From Bacillus sp. FJAT-22090 (GTDB lineage Bacteria; Bacillota; Bacilli; Bacillales_A; Planococcaceae), in the NCBI RefSeq assembly GCF_007676755.1, contig NZ_VEBK01000007.1:1-64000 (forward strand): a stretch of 64,000 bases of DNA, in the 5' to 3' direction. Positions within the stretch are counted from its first letter, which is position 1. The number at the start of each line of letters is the position of its first letter. This document shows positions 35,889 through 47,438 of this stretch, one piece after another. A program made the position numbers and the translations under genes. A model generated the notes under the pieces. It was not told where the DNA came from, searched no databases, and was given only the letters and a program-made list of their open reading frames with translations.

Positions 35889-36587
35889 TTAGTTAATATC
35901 CGTAATAACGGTCACATGTGGATGTTTTTTTAATATTGTAATTGGCCATTGTTCCGTTATGTCATCCCCACGCAATGCTTCGATTGCAGGACGTTTCTTT
36001 TCTCCAAAGGCTAATAATATGATTTTTTTCGCCTTCATGATAGAAGCAATTCCCATTGTGAAAGCAGTCTGAGGAATTTTCTCGTTGTCATTAAAATACT
36101 GACTATTAACACCGAGTGTAGAATCCGTCAATTGTGCTACATGCGTTACTGAGTCAAATGAAGTACCTGGCTCATTAAATGCAATATGTCCATTTTCCCC
36201 AACCCCTAAAAATTGAATATCTAGAGGATGCTCATTTAAAAGATTTTCATATCTTTCACATTCTTCTTCTAAATTATTTGCCATTCCATTTGGAATATGT
36301 GTTTCTTTAAATTGTTTACTAGAAAATAATTGCTGATGCATAAAATAAGCATAGCTATTTATATTTGTTGCTTCTAAACCAATATATTCATCCAAGTTAA
36401 AAGCAATAACCTCTGAGAAGTCCAATGATGATTCTATAAGATTGTTATAAATAGGGATCATTGTGCTCCCAGTTGCTAAACCTAATACGTTTAAAGAATT
36501 TGCTTTTAATTCATTGTCCAGCTTTTCTTGCACGACAGCAGCAGCCTCTTGTTGATTGGCTACTTGGATTACTTCAAAAAACGCCAT
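35889..36587 (-). CDS. nagB: Glucosamine-6-phosphate deaminase
   Basis: A 232-residue cytoplasmic enzyme that converts glucosamine-6-phosphate to fructose-6-phosphate and ammonia in amino-sugar use. It has the phosphate-binding LGLATGSTMIPIYNNL, the catalytic Asp in FNLDEYIGL, and GVGENGHIAFNEPG with the active-site His. GAGTGAGG precedes the ATG on the minus strand. It is alone here: nagA and a sugar transporter are not adjacent. Confidence 0.94.
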   Translation of the reverse strand: MAFFEVIQVANQQEAAAVVQEKLDNELKANSLNVLGLATGSTMIPIYNNLIESSLDFSEVIAFNLDEYIGLEATNINSYAYFMHQQLFSSKQFKETHIPNGMANNLEEECERYENLLNEHPLDIQFLGVGENGHIAFNEPGTSFDSVTHVAQLTDSTLGVNSQYFNDNEKIPQTAFTMGIASIMKAKKIILLAFGEKKRPAIEALRGDDITEQWPITILKKHPHVTVITDIN

Positions 36588-36725
36588 TTCAAAACCTCAC
36601 TCTTCATAATATATCCTTTAATTGTATGTGCTATCAACGAAAAGGTCAACGAATTATCCCGACATACGAACCCATTGGGCATATAGCGCATATGATGTTA
36701 TGACTTGAATACAAGGAGGAAAAAC

Positions 36726-37268
36726 ATGAAACACTTGCGACAAATCGTTACGAAAGCTGTAGTTGCTAAAGGGAAAAAGAGAACGGAATCTTGCGAAGTT
36801 CTTTGTCCGCCAAATACACCATCTAGCATTTTAGGTTGCTGGGTTATCAATCATACTTGCCAATCCAAAAAACAAGGGAAATATGTAGAAATTACAGGGA
36901 AATTTGATATAAACGTTTGGTATGCACATCACGATCATTCTAAAACCTCTGTTTTTACAGAAACGATTCATTATAAAGACAGAATTAAACTGCATTATCG
37001 AGACAAAGATTCAACAGGTGAGGAAGTACATGTGCGTGTGCTTCAACAACCAAATTGTACAGAAGCAATCATCATCGAAAAAGGAACGAAATTCCAAGTG
37101 ACAGTAGAACGTGAACTTCTTGCGGAAGTGGTAGGGGAAACCACTATTTGCATACAAGTGCAAGATCAGGAATTTGAGGAAGAATGGGCATTTAGCGAAG
37201 AAAGCTCATCCAGCTCTTCAAGTTCATCCAGCTCCTCTAGCGAACAAAATCCATCTTCCTCACTTTAA
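36726..37268 (+). CDS. cotE: Spore coat morphogenetic protein CotE
   Basis: A 180-residue outer spore coat organiser. The core matches CotE: ITKAVVAKGKK-like start (IVTKAVVAKGKKRT), PSSILGCWVINH, VEITGKFDINVWY, KTSVFTETIHYKDRIKL, VLQQPNCTEA and ELLAEVVGETTI. The B. subtilis protein ends with a strongly acidic tail. Here the tail is a run of 13 serines between acidic residues, then EQNPSSSL. The ATG at 36726 follows AAGGAGG; the earlier ATG at 36705 has no RBS. It precedes mutSL as in B. subtilis. Confidence 0.92.
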   Translation: MKHLRQIVTKAVVAKGKKRTESCEVLCPPNTPSSILGCWVINHTCQSKKQGKYVEITGKFDINVWYAHHDHSKTSVFTETIHYKDRIKLHYRDKDSTGEEVHVRVLQQPNCTEAIIIEKGTKFQVTVERELLAEVVGETTICIQVQDQEFEEEWAFSEESSSSSSSSSSSSSEQNPSSSL

Positions 37269-37269
37269 C

Positions 37270-37299
37270 AAGCCGGTCAGTCTTTCCGGCTTTTTTTTG
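37270..37299 (+). terminator. Terminator after cotE
   Basis: AAGCCGG pairs with CCGGCTT and is followed by eight T. Confidence 0.88.
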
Positions 37300-37343
37300 T
37301 TATAATATAATAATTGAAGTTAAAGAAGAGAGAAGGACAGTAC

Positions 37344-39908
37344 ATGACTACACAAACTCCTATGATGCAACAGTATATAAAGATTAAGGAAAATTATATA
37401 GATGCATTTTTATTTTTTAGATTAGGCGATTTTTACGAATTATTTAATGATGATGCGATTAAAGCTTCTGCGCTATTAGAAATTACATTAACGAGTAGAA
37501 AAGATGGCATACCAATGTGTGGTGTGCCGCATCATTCTGCACAAAGTTATATTGAAACACTTATTAGTAAAGGATATAAGGTCGCAATTTGCGAACAAGT
37601 AGAAGATCCTAAACAGGCAAAAGGGGTAGTAAAAAGAGAAGTCGTTCGTTTAATCACACCAGGGACGATTATAGAAGGTAAAGGAATGCAAAATAAAACC
37701 AATTATTTTATTGCATCGGCTGATTTACTGCCTACAAACGAAGTTGCTTTCGCTTATTTAGACGTTTCGACAGGTGATGGCTTTACGACCATTATACGTG
37801 GTGATGAGAAAGAGGTCGTGCAAGAATTACTAGCCATCCAGGCTAAAGAATTAATCGTAAGTGAACAAATGTATGTATTGATCAATGACCTATCGGCTGT
37901 ACATGATTTTACGTTGTCAATTGAACCCGATGAATCGATAGAACAAGAGATAGAAAAATATGTGCAAAATCATCCGGTCGAAACACATCGAACAGTAAAA
38001 CGCTTATTGCAATACATTGAAAAAACACAAATGCGTTCGCTTTTACATATACAACCTTTTACGTTTCAACTGCGAGATTCTTTTTTAGCCATTGATTATC
38101 ATTCAAAAAGAAACTTAGAGCTCATCTCCTCCATTCGTAATACAGAGCAAAAAGGTACTTTACTATGGTTACTGGATGAAACTGTTACTGCCATGGGAGG
38201 AAGAAAACTCAAACAATGGATTCATCAGCCACTTGCAGACAAAAATGCAATAGAGGCCCGTTTAGAAATTGTTACAAGTTTCTTAGAAGATTTTATGCTA
38301 AAGGAAGAAATAAAAGAAGCATTTAAAGAAGTATATGATTTAGAACGACTTGTAGGTAGGATTGGATTTGGAAGTGCAGGGGGAAGGGATCTTGCTCAGC
38401 TAAGGCAGTCATTATCTAAAATCCCCTTTATTAAGCAACAATTATTGGACTCCAATAATGAAGCATTAATAATTTTGGGACAAAAAATAGAGGATTGCCA
38501 AGATATTTGGAGAAAGTTAGATGTAGCGTTAAATGAAAATCCACCCATATCGGTGAAAGATGGCGGTGTGATTAAAGATGGTTTCAATGAACGATTAGAC
38601 CGGCTACGTGATGCTTCAATTAACGGGAAAAAATGGATTGCCGAGCTAGAGCAAAGGGAGCGGGAACTTACGGGAGCTAAAAGCTTGAAAATAGGATACA
38701 ACCGAATTTTTGGCTATTATATAGAATTGACGAAGTCGAATATACATTTCGCAGATGAGGACCGATATGTTCGTAAGCAAACACTTGCTAATGCAGAACG
38801 CTATATTACTGATGAATTAAAAGAAAAGGAATCACTCATACTCTCCGCGGAAGACGAAAGCCTACTACTTGAATATGAATTATTTACTCAATTGAGAGAG
38901 GAAATTAAAGCGTATATTCCTAGGGTTCAACAGCTAGCTAAGCAAATTAGTGAGTTAGACGTTTTTATTTCATTTGCTCAAGTATCCGAAAAACATCGAC
39001 TAACAAAGCCAGCATTTCATGACACAAATGCAATGATTATTAAAGAAGGAAGACATCCAGTAGTTGAAAAAATGATGAATAATCAGTTATACGTACCTAA
39101 CGATTGTTTGTTGACAGAGGATGAAAACATGCTTTTAATAACTGGACCAAATATGTCTGGTAAAAGTACATTTATGCGACAAATTGCCATTACGATTATC
39201 ATGGCTCAAATTGGCTGTTATGTTCCAGCAGAAATGGCTGAACTTCCAATTGTCGATAAAATATTTACACGAATTGGAGCAGCGGATGACTTAGCGGGCG
39301 GCCAAAGTACATTTATGATTGAAATGATGGAATCCCAACATGCCATTATGAATGCAACGAGTAAAAGCCTCCTTCTTTTCGATGAGATCGGACGTGGAAC
39401 TTCCACTTATGACGGTATGAGCTTAGCACAAGCGATGATGGAATATATTCATAATAATATAGGGGCAAATACACTTTTCTCCACACATTATCATGAGTTA
39501 ACGGATTTAGAAAAAACATTAACAAAACTACGTAATGTTCATGTTGCAGCAACAGAAAAAGATGGGAAAGTTGTATTCTTACACAAACTAAAAGATGGAC
39601 CGGCCGATAAGAGCTATGGGATCCATGTAGCAGAGCTAGCCCAATTACCTGAAGAGATTATTGAAAGAGCACAGGAAATACTGCAAACTTTTGAGCATCA
39701 AGAGAAAAAGCCAACAACGGAAACCGTCAGAGAAGAACAACAATTATCCTTTTTTGACGAACAATTGACTAAACCAGTCCTTCGCGATGTGAATGGAAAC
39801 AAATATGCAGAAAAAATAATTAAAAAACTGAAAAAAATCAATATATCAGGAACAACACCGTTAGAAGCATTGCAAATATTATATGAGCTTCAAAATGAAA
39901 TAGAATAA
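37344..39908 (+). CDS. mutS: DNA mismatch repair protein MutS
   Basis: An 854-residue mismatch sensor. The mismatch-wedge motif is intact (FRLGDFYELF, containing FYE). The ATPase has Walker A GPNMSGKST and Walker B LLLFDEIGRGTST, and the C-terminal region QQLSFFDEQ is typical of a beta-clamp contact. The ATG at 37344 follows GAAGGA. A longer frame from 37314 starts next to the cotE terminator and lacks an RBS. mutL follows after 16 bases. Confidence 0.97.
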   Translation: MTTQTPMMQQYIKIKENYIDAFLFFRLGDFYELFNDDAIKASALLEITLTSRKDGIPMCGVPHHSAQSYIETLISKGYKVAICEQVEDPKQAKGVVKREVVRLITPGTIIEGKGMQNKTNYFIASADLLPTNEVAFAYLDVSTGDGFTTIIRGDEKEVVQELLAIQAKELIVSEQMYVLINDLSAVHDFTLSIEPDESIEQEIEKYVQNHPVETHRTVKRLLQYIEKTQMRSLLHIQPFTFQLRDSFLAIDYHSKRNLELISSIRNTEQKGTLLWLLDETVTAMGGRKLKQWIHQPLADKNAIEARLEIVTSFLEDFMLKEEIKEAFKEVYDLERLVGRIGFGSAGGRDLAQLRQSLSKIPFIKQQLLDSNNEALIILGQKIEDCQDIWRKLDVALNENPPISVKDGGVIKDGFNERLDRLRDASINGKKWIAELEQRERELTGAKSLKIGYNRIFGYYIELTKSNIHFADEDRYVRKQTLANAERYITDELKEKESLILSAEDESLLLEYELFTQLREEIKAYIPRVQQLAKQISELDVFISFAQVSEKHRLTKPAFHDTNAMIIKEGRHPVVEKMMNNQLYVPNDCLLTEDENMLLITGPNMSGKSTFMRQIAITIIMAQIGCYVPAEMAELPIVDKIFTRIGAADDLAGGQSTFMIEMMESQHAIMNATSKSLLLFDEIGRGTSTYDGMSLAQAMMEYIHNNIGANTLFSTHYHELTDLEKTLTKLRNVHVAATEKDGKVVFLHKLKDGPADKSYGIHVAELAQLPEEIIERAQEILQTFEHQEKKPTTETVREEQQLSFFDEQLTKPVLRDVNGNKYAEKIIKKLKKINISGTTPLEALQILYELQNEIE

Positions 39909-39924
39909 AAAGAAGGTGAACTAA

Positions 39925-41703
39925 GTGGGACAGATTATCGTAATGGAAGAGCTGCTTTCCAATAAAATAGCTGCAGGTGAAGTAGTGGAACGTCCCGCCT
40001 CAGTCGTAAAAGAATTAGTCGAAAATGCAATTGATGCAGAAAGTACATCGATTGAAATAGTGTTAGAAGAAGCAGGATTAGCGAAAATACAAGTGACCGA
40101 TAATGGAAAAGGGATGGACGAGGAGGACGCAGTACAATCTTTTTCAAGGCATGCGACCTCGAAAATCACAACAGAACATGATTTGTTTAGAATCCGTTCT
40201 TTAGGTTTTCGGGGGGAAGCACTTGCGAGTATAGCCTCAGTTTCAAAAATTAGTCTATGGACTTCCGATGGAAATAATATTGGAACAAAAGTAGAGCTGG
40301 AAGGTGGTCGAGTAATTTCTTGTACACCTGCACCAATCCGGAGAGGCACAGATATTGAAGTGAAGCAATTGTTTTTTAATACACCAGCCAGATTAAAATA
40401 TTTAAAAACAATCCAAACAGAGCTTGGACATTCCATCGATTTGATCAATCGTTTGGCACTTAGTTATCCTTCGATTGCATTTAAACTATCCAATAATGGA
40501 CAAACGATTATTCAAACAAGTGGTAGAGGGGATTTGAGACAGGTTCTCGCTTCTATATACGGTGTTTCGAACGTAAAAAAAATGGTTTCTTTTCAACAAG
40601 AGTCCTCTGATTTTCAAATTTCTGGATTTGCAACGTTGCCAGAAATTACACGTGCATCAAAAAATTATATTACAATTTTAGTAAATGGCCGTTGGGTTAA
40701 GCATTATGGATTAAATAATGCAATAGTCGATGCTTATCATACACTTCTACCAATTGGCAGATATCCAATCGTAGTGTTAAATATTGACACGGATCCAATG
40801 CTTACAGATGTAAATGTACATCCTGCCAAGCATCAAATCAGACTCAGCAAAGAAAAAGAATTAATGGAACTAGTAAGACAAACTATACGTTCTGTCATTC
40901 ACCGCGTGCAACAGCCACCGAAAATAGTAGAAAAACAAGAAGTAAAAAAACAGCCAAGCGTGCAGTTTGATTTGTTCAAACCATCATACTCTGAACCAGA
41001 TAAGACTATGGCTCCCCCTATGAAAGAAGTAGAGCAGCCTTCCGTAATTTACGAGGAAATAGAACCTTTACAAGAGGAAACAATTGTAGAAGAGTGTGAA
41101 TATGTGGAAGAAAAAAAGCCTTTTCCAGACTTACATGTTGTAGGACAAATTCATGGAACGTATATTGTTGCGCAAAGCGATGATGGTTTTTACCTTATTG
41201 ATCAGCACGCAGCACAAGAACGGATTAAATACGAATTTTACAAAGAAAAGGTTGGAGAAGTAAATGCAAGCGAAAGACAAGCGTTGCTTCTTCCCCTAAC
41301 CTTTCACTATTCATTAGATGAAGCATATAGGATCAAAGAGTCTTTAGAAGAGTTAAAAGAGGTTGGAATATTTTTAGAGGAGTTCGGTTCTACTAGCTTT
41401 GTAGTAAGGGAACATCCAGCCTGGTTTCCGAAAGGCCATGAAACCAAAATTATAGAAAGCTTAATTGAACAAGTATTAACGAACCGAAAAGTAGATATTA
41501 AAAAGCTGCGGGAAGAAGCAGCGATTATGATGAGTTGTAAATTATCTATTAAAGCCAATCATTATTTAACGGTAAATGATATGCAACAACTTCTTGAAAG
41601 TTTGAAGAACGCACAGCATCCACTTACATGTCCACATGGTCGACCAGTTATTGTTCACTTTTCTACGTATGAAATAGAAAAAATGTTTAAACGAGTAATG
41701 TAG
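39925..41703 (+). CDS. mutL: DNA mismatch repair protein MutL
   Basis: A 592-residue GHKL ATPase. ELVENAIDAES, DNGKGMDEED and RSLGFRGEALASIAS form the ATP site. The C-terminal half has the metal-dependent nicking motif DQHAAQERIKYE and CPHGRPV, as in MutL of bacteria without MutH. Start codon GTG behind GAAGGTGA. Only 10 bases separate it from glpK, with no terminator. Confidence 0.97.
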   Translation: MGQIIVMEELLSNKIAAGEVVERPASVVKELVENAIDAESTSIEIVLEEAGLAKIQVTDNGKGMDEEDAVQSFSRHATSKITTEHDLFRIRSLGFRGEALASIASVSKISLWTSDGNNIGTKVELEGGRVISCTPAPIRRGTDIEVKQLFFNTPARLKYLKTIQTELGHSIDLINRLALSYPSIAFKLSNNGQTIIQTSGRGDLRQVLASIYGVSNVKKMVSFQQESSDFQISGFATLPEITRASKNYITILVNGRWVKHYGLNNAIVDAYHTLLPIGRYPIVVLNIDTDPMLTDVNVHPAKHQIRLSKEKELMELVRQTIRSVIHRVQQPPKIVEKQEVKKQPSVQFDLFKPSYSEPDKTMAPPMKEVEQPSVIYEEIEPLQEETIVEECEYVEEKKPFPDLHVVGQIHGTYIVAQSDDGFYLIDQHAAQERIKYEFYKEKVGEVNASERQALLLPLTFHYSLDEAYRIKESLEELKEVGIFLEEFGSTSFVVREHPAWFPKGHETKIIESLIEQVLTNRKVDIKKLREEAAIMMSCKLSIKANHYLTVNDMQQLLESLKNAQHPLTCPHGRPVIVHFSTYEIEKMFKRVM

Positions 41704-41713
41704 GAGGGTCTAA

Positions 41714-43225
<1,512 letters not shown>

Positions 43226-44878
43226 TTGAAATCTTCAGTGGAACGTGAACAAATTTTGCAAACGCTGGACTTTTATGAGTTTGATGTATTAGTGATTGGC
43301 GGAGGTATTACTGGAGCAGGTATAGCATTGGATGCAGTAACTCGTGGCATGTCTGTGGCATTAGTGGAAATGCAAGATTTTGCTGCTGGAACTTCTAGCA
43401 GGTCAACAAAACTTGTACATGGAGGTCTGCGCTATTTAAAGCAATTCGAAGTAAAGATGGTAGCAGAAGTCGGAAAAGAAAGAGAAATTGTATATGAAAA
43501 TGCTGTGCATGTAACGGAACCTGAATGGATGTTACTTCCTTTTCATAAAAAAGGAACATTTGGTCCACTGAGTACATCAGCAGGTCTAAAAGTATATGAC
43601 TTTCTAGCGGGTGTAAAAAAAGAGGAACGTCGTTATATGTTAACTCCTGAAGAAACAATCGAAAAGGAACCACTTGTAAAAAGTAAAGACCTTCTTGGTG
43701 GGGGGTATTATGTAGAATATCGAACAGATGATGCGAGACTTACTATAGAAGTAATTAAGAAAGCAATTGAAAAAGGTGCAGTTTGTTTAAACTACGCAAA
43801 AGCTAAATCATTTATCTATAATGAGCAAAATAAGGTGATAGGCGCAGAAATCGTAGATGTTGTAAAAAATAAAAGAATAAATATTCACGCGAAAAAAATT
43901 GTAAATGCAACTGGGCCGTGGGTAGATGCCGTGCGAGCATTGGATTCTATCGATAATAAGAAAAAGCTAAAGTTAACAAAAGGTGTTCATATTGTGATGG
44001 ATCAGTCTATTTTTCCTTTAAGGCAAGCTATTTACTTCGACTCTCCAGATAAACGGATGATATTTGCCATCCCACGCGATGGAAAAACATATGTTGGGAC
44101 GACCGACACCTTTTTTGAAGGAAATATCGAACATCCTGTTGCTACAGAAGAAGATGTAGATTATTTGCTAAACGCAATTCACCATATGTTTCCGTTAGTA
44201 AACGTTTCGAAAAATCAAGTAGAATCCTCTTGGGCAGGCGTACGACCACTTATATATGAAGATGGAAAAGACCCATCCGAGATATCTCGGAAAGATGAAG
44301 TTTGGCAGTCAGAAGCCGGGTTGTTCACCATAGCTGGTGGTAAATTGACAGGTTATCGTAAAATGGCGGAAACCATTGTGAATGCAATTTCCAAGCAACT
44401 AGGTGATGAGAAGTACGGTCCATGTGTCACAAAACATTTAGTTTTATCGGGCGGTGATGTAGGTGGGTCGGACCAATTTGAAGCTTTTATAGCAAAAAAA
44501 GCACAGATAGCCCCATCTTATGGACTCACTGAAAAAGAAGGGATGAGATTGGCAAAGATTTACGGGACTAATGTTGATAAAATATTTCAATATGCACATA
44601 TTTTATCGACGACTGCTCTAGATATCCCACTAAGCCTACTAGCACAAGTGTATTATGCTGTTCACGAAGAAATGGCCTATTCTCCAGTAGATTTTTTAGT
44701 TAGAAGAACAGGAATGCTATATTTCCAAGTTGATCAATTTAAAAAATATAAAGGGGATATATTGAAGATAATGGGGCAATTATTACATTATACCGAACAA
44801 GAAGTAACGTCTTTCCGAAATCAATTAGATAAACTATTAATGGAATCTACTTTAAACGAAAGCAGGGTTGCACTCTGA
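43226..44878 (+). CDS. glpD: Aerobic glycerol-3-phosphate dehydrogenase
   Basis: A 550-residue FAD-dependent, membrane-associated enzyme that oxidises glycerol-3-phosphate to dihydroxyacetone phosphate and feeds the quinone pool. It has the FAD-binding VIGGGITGAGIALDA at residues 22-36, and KLVHGGLRYLKQFE, SWAGVRPL and AGGKLTGYRKMAE typical of the family. The TTG start immediately follows the glpK stop with GAGGTGG before it, so the pair is co-translated. Confidence 0.95.
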   Translation: MKSSVEREQILQTLDFYEFDVLVIGGGITGAGIALDAVTRGMSVALVEMQDFAAGTSSRSTKLVHGGLRYLKQFEVKMVAEVGKEREIVYENAVHVTEPEWMLLPFHKKGTFGPLSTSAGLKVYDFLAGVKKEERRYMLTPEETIEKEPLVKSKDLLGGGYYVEYRTDDARLTIEVIKKAIEKGAVCLNYAKAKSFIYNEQNKVIGAEIVDVVKNKRINIHAKKIVNATGPWVDAVRALDSIDNKKKLKLTKGVHIVMDQSIFPLRQAIYFDSPDKRMIFAIPRDGKTYVGTTDTFFEGNIEHPVATEEDVDYLLNAIHHMFPLVNVSKNQVESSWAGVRPLIYEDGKDPSEISRKDEVWQSEAGLFTIAGGKLTGYRKMAETIVNAISKQLGDEKYGPCVTKHLVLSGGDVGGSDQFEAFIAKKAQIAPSYGLTEKEGMRLAKIYGTNVDKIFQYAHILSTTALDIPLSLLAQVYYAVHEEMAYSPVDFLVRRTGMLYFQVDQFKKYKGDILKIMGQLLHYTEQEVTSFRNQLDKLLMESTLNESRVAL

Positions 44879-44898
44879 AAACTATTTTAGAAGGTCAA

Positions 44899-45795
44899 AT
44901 GTCTGATAATCACCTTGTTCATATTGTGAAGTATATTCCAGAACAAACCCCGATTGCACATGTCCACCTATTGCACGGGATGGCTGAACATATAGATCGT
45001 TATGAGGAATTTGCACAATTTCTAGTGGATCATGGATTTATCGTCAGTGGACATGATCATCGTGGTCATGGTAAAACAGCTGAGAAAAATGGACTTTTAG
45101 GGTTTTGGAGTGAAAATGATGGCTTTGAACGTGTTACTGAGGATGTCCGGGAAGTGTTAGTGCAAGTCAGAGAAGATATGGAAGAAATACCACTAATCTT
45201 ATTCGGCCATAGTATGGGCTCGTTTATAGCTCGAAGATATATGCAAAAATATAGTGAATCACTAAGCAAAGTTGTTATTTGTGGAACAACATTCAGTCCT
45301 GGTGTAATGGGGAATATTGGCACAATTATTGGAAAGATTGCATCCAATTTGCAAACACCTAAAACAGAAAGCAATCTCTTAAATAAGCTTTCGTTTGGTG
45401 GGTTCAATAAGAAAATTAAAGATGCACAAACAGACTTTGATTGGCTAAGTTCAGATGAGGACGAAGTCAAAAAGTATATAGAAGATCCACTCTGTGGATT
45501 CATTCCTTCCAATCAGTTTTATATCGACCTTTTTAGTGGATTAAAACTCATTCATAAAGAAGAGGAAATAAATAAAGTCAGAAAAGATTTGCCGGTACTA
45601 ATCATAAGTGGACTACAAGATCCCGTTGGAAAAGATGGCAAGGATATATTTAAAGTAGCGAAAAGTTTTAGCGATGCAGGGATGAATAATGTGACAGTAC
45701 AATTAATAGAAAATGCACGACATGAAATTTTAAACGAAGTAAATAAGATGCAGACGTATCAATATATCGTAAATTGGATGATAAAAAATGACTGA
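44899..45795 (+). CDS. Alpha/beta hydrolase, monoacylglycerol lipase-like
   Basis: A 298-residue serine hydrolase of the Hydrolase_4 group. [16 protein letters not shown] supplies the oxyanion region, [10 protein letters not shown] follows, the nucleophile elbow is GHSMGS, and the closing His lies in ENARHEIL. Its place after glpKD suggests release or use of glycerol from lipids, but that is inference. The ATG at 44899 has a close GAAGG; a CTG at 44875 in the same frame is a less likely start. It overlaps miaA by 8 bases. Confidence 0.82.
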   Translation: MSDNHLVHIVKYIPEQTPIAHVHLLHGMAEHIDRYEEFAQFLVDHGFIVSGHDHRGHGKTAEKNGLLGFWSENDGFERVTEDVREVLVQVREDMEEIPLILFGHSMGSFIARRYMQKYSESLSKVVICGTTFSPGVMGNIGTIIGKIASNLQTPKTESNLLNKLSFGGFNKKIKDAQTDFDWLSSDEDEVKKYIEDPLCGFIPSNQFYIDLFSGLKLIHKEEEINKVRKDLPVLIISGLQDPVGKDGKDIFKVAKSFSDAGMNNVTVQLIENARHEILNEVNKMQTYQYIVNWMIKND

Positions 45796-46708
45796 TAAGC
45801 CTATTGTATTAGCTGTTGTAGGGCCAACAGCAGTTGGAAAAACCGCTTTAAGTATAGAACTTGCAAAAGCATTTAATGGAGAAATTATTAATGGGGATTC
45901 CATGCAGATATATCGGGAGCTCTCAATTGGAACTGCTAAAATCACAGATGATGAAATGGAAGGAATTCCTCATCATTTGTTGGATATTAAAGATCCTACT
46001 GATAGTTTTTCTGTTGCAGAATACCAAAAGATAGTTAGAGACAAAATAGATGAAATAGCTTCTAGAGGTAAGCTTCCAATTATTGTTGGGGGAACCGGTC
46101 TTTATATTCAATCCGTGTTATATGATTTCCGCTTTACAGAACAACCAAAAATAGATAATTCTATACAACGACAATTAGAAAAACTTTCTTCAGACGAATT
46201 GTATAAACGTTTACAAAAAGAGGATCCTCAAGCAGCAGAAGAGATCCATCCAAACAATATACAGCGAATTATTCGCGCCATAGAACGAGTGGAGCTTAGT
46301 GGCAAACAGAAAAACGAAATTGAACAGAACCATGGACGAGAAAATGTATACCCGCATTATATTATTGGATTATCCATTGACCGTGAACTACTTTATGAGC
46401 GCATTAATAAACGAGTAGATACGATGATTGAAAAAGGATTATTGAATGAAGTTAAACAACTGCATGAAAAAGGTATTCGCGGTGTTCAATCGATACAAGC
46501 AATTGGCTATAAGGAAATCTATGCTTATTTGGATGGTCTAATGTCGCTAGAGGAGGCACTTGAACATTTGAAACAAAATTCAAGAAGATATGCGAAACGT
46601 CAACTGACATACTTCCGCAATAAGATGGACATCCATTGGTATAATCCATTTATAGATAGCGAAAAGATCATAAAAGAAATTACTGAATTCTTGCAGGAAA
46701 ATAAATAA
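45788..46708 (+). CDS. miaA: tRNA dimethylallyltransferase MiaA
   Basis: A 306-residue enzyme that transfers a dimethylallyl group to A37 of tRNAs reading UNN codons, the substrate later methylthiolated by MiaB. The P-loop is [25 protein letters not shown] and [18 protein letters not shown] are near-invariant, as is the [13 protein letters not shown] tail. The start lies within the end of the hydrolase gene. hfq follows, the usual order. Confidence 0.96.
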   Translation: MTDKPIVLAVVGPTAVGKTALSIELAKAFNGEIINGDSMQIYRELSIGTAKITDDEMEGIPHHLLDIKDPTDSFSVAEYQKIVRDKIDEIASRGKLPIIVGGTGLYIQSVLYDFRFTEQPKIDNSIQRQLEKLSSDELYKRLQKEDPQAAEEIHPNNIQRIIRAIERVELSGKQKNEIEQNHGRENVYPHYIIGLSIDRELLYERINKRVDTMIEKGLLNEVKQLHEKGIRGVQSIQAIGYKEIYAYLDGLMSLEEALEHLKQNSRRYAKRQLTYFRNKMDIHWYNPFIDSEKIIKEITEFLQENK

Positions 46709-46769
46709 TTAAGGCGAATATTACGTATGGAGAGTTTTTTTATGTAAATTGCATAATGGAGGTATTAGG

Positions 46770-46991
46770 ATGAAACCTATGAATATTCAAGACAATTATT
46801 TGAATCAGTTAAGAAAAAATAATATTTTTGTAACTGTGTTTTTATTGAACGGCTTTCAATTGAAAGGTTTAGTTAAATCATACGATAATTTTACAGTTCT
46901 ATTTGAATCTGATGGGAAGCAACAGTTAATATACAAGCATGCGATTTCAACATTTGCTCCATCTAAACCAGTAAATATTAATGAAGAATAA
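46770..46991 (+). CDS. hfq: RNA chaperone Hfq
   Basis: A 73-residue Sm-like protein forming hexameric rings that bind A- and U-rich RNA. Sm1 is [16 protein letters not shown] and Sm2 ends with the YKHAIST signature. The ATG at 46770 lies behind GGAGG; an in-frame ATG at 46749 precedes that RBS. Length equals other Bacillales Hfq proteins. Confidence 0.95.
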   Translation: MKPMNIQDNYLNQLRKNNIFVTVFLLNGFQLKGLVKSYDNFTVLFESDGKQQLIYKHAISTFAPSKPVNINEE

Positions 46992-47064
46992 GTCAGGTAA
47001 ATTGACATGCAAACATGTTCCTATTATGATTTGAAGGAATATATATGGAAGTGGAGAGTAAAAA

Positions 47065-47364
47065 ATGAATGTAATTACAACAGAAGAACTTTTACAAAAA
47101 ATAGATGCTGGTGAATCAGTAAGTGTCATAGATGTGCGTGAAAGTGACGAAGTGGCTACCGGTATTATTCCAGGTGCACAACATATTGCACTTGGTCAAG
47201 TAGAAACAAGTATCGCCCAAATTGATAAATCAGTTCCACATTATATTATTTGTAAAGCAGGCGGCCGTAGTGCAATGGCTTGTGAAATTCTTGAGGAACA
47301 CGGCTATAATGTAACAAATGTAGTAGGTGGTATGATGGATTGGGAAGGCGAATTACAGTTTTAA
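47065..47364 (+). CDS. Rhodanese-like domain protein
   Basis: A 99-residue single rhodanese domain, probably a cytoplasmic sulfurtransferase. VIDVRESDEVATGIIPGA is the N-terminal signature, and the active-site loop is ICKAGGRSAMA with the catalytic Cys. Such small stand-alone rhodaneses carry persulfide sulfur, but the partner is unknown. RBS GTGGAGAG. Confidence 0.9.
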   Translation: MNVITTEELLQKIDAGESVSVIDVRESDEVATGIIPGAQHIALGQVETSIAQIDKSVPHYIICKAGGRSAMACEILEEHGYNVTNVVGGMMDWEGELQF

Positions 47365-47378
47365 CTTGAAGCAGCATT

Positions 47379-47413
47379 AAAGGCTAATTTCATTTGTTGA
47401 AATTAGTCTTTTC
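47379..47413 (+). terminator. Terminator after the rhodanese gene
   Basis: AAAGGCTAATTTCA pairs with TGAAATTAGTCTTT (one G-U pair), then TTCTATTTT. Confidence 0.8.
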
Positions 47414-47438
47414 TATTTTGAAAGAGGAGTAAAATACC

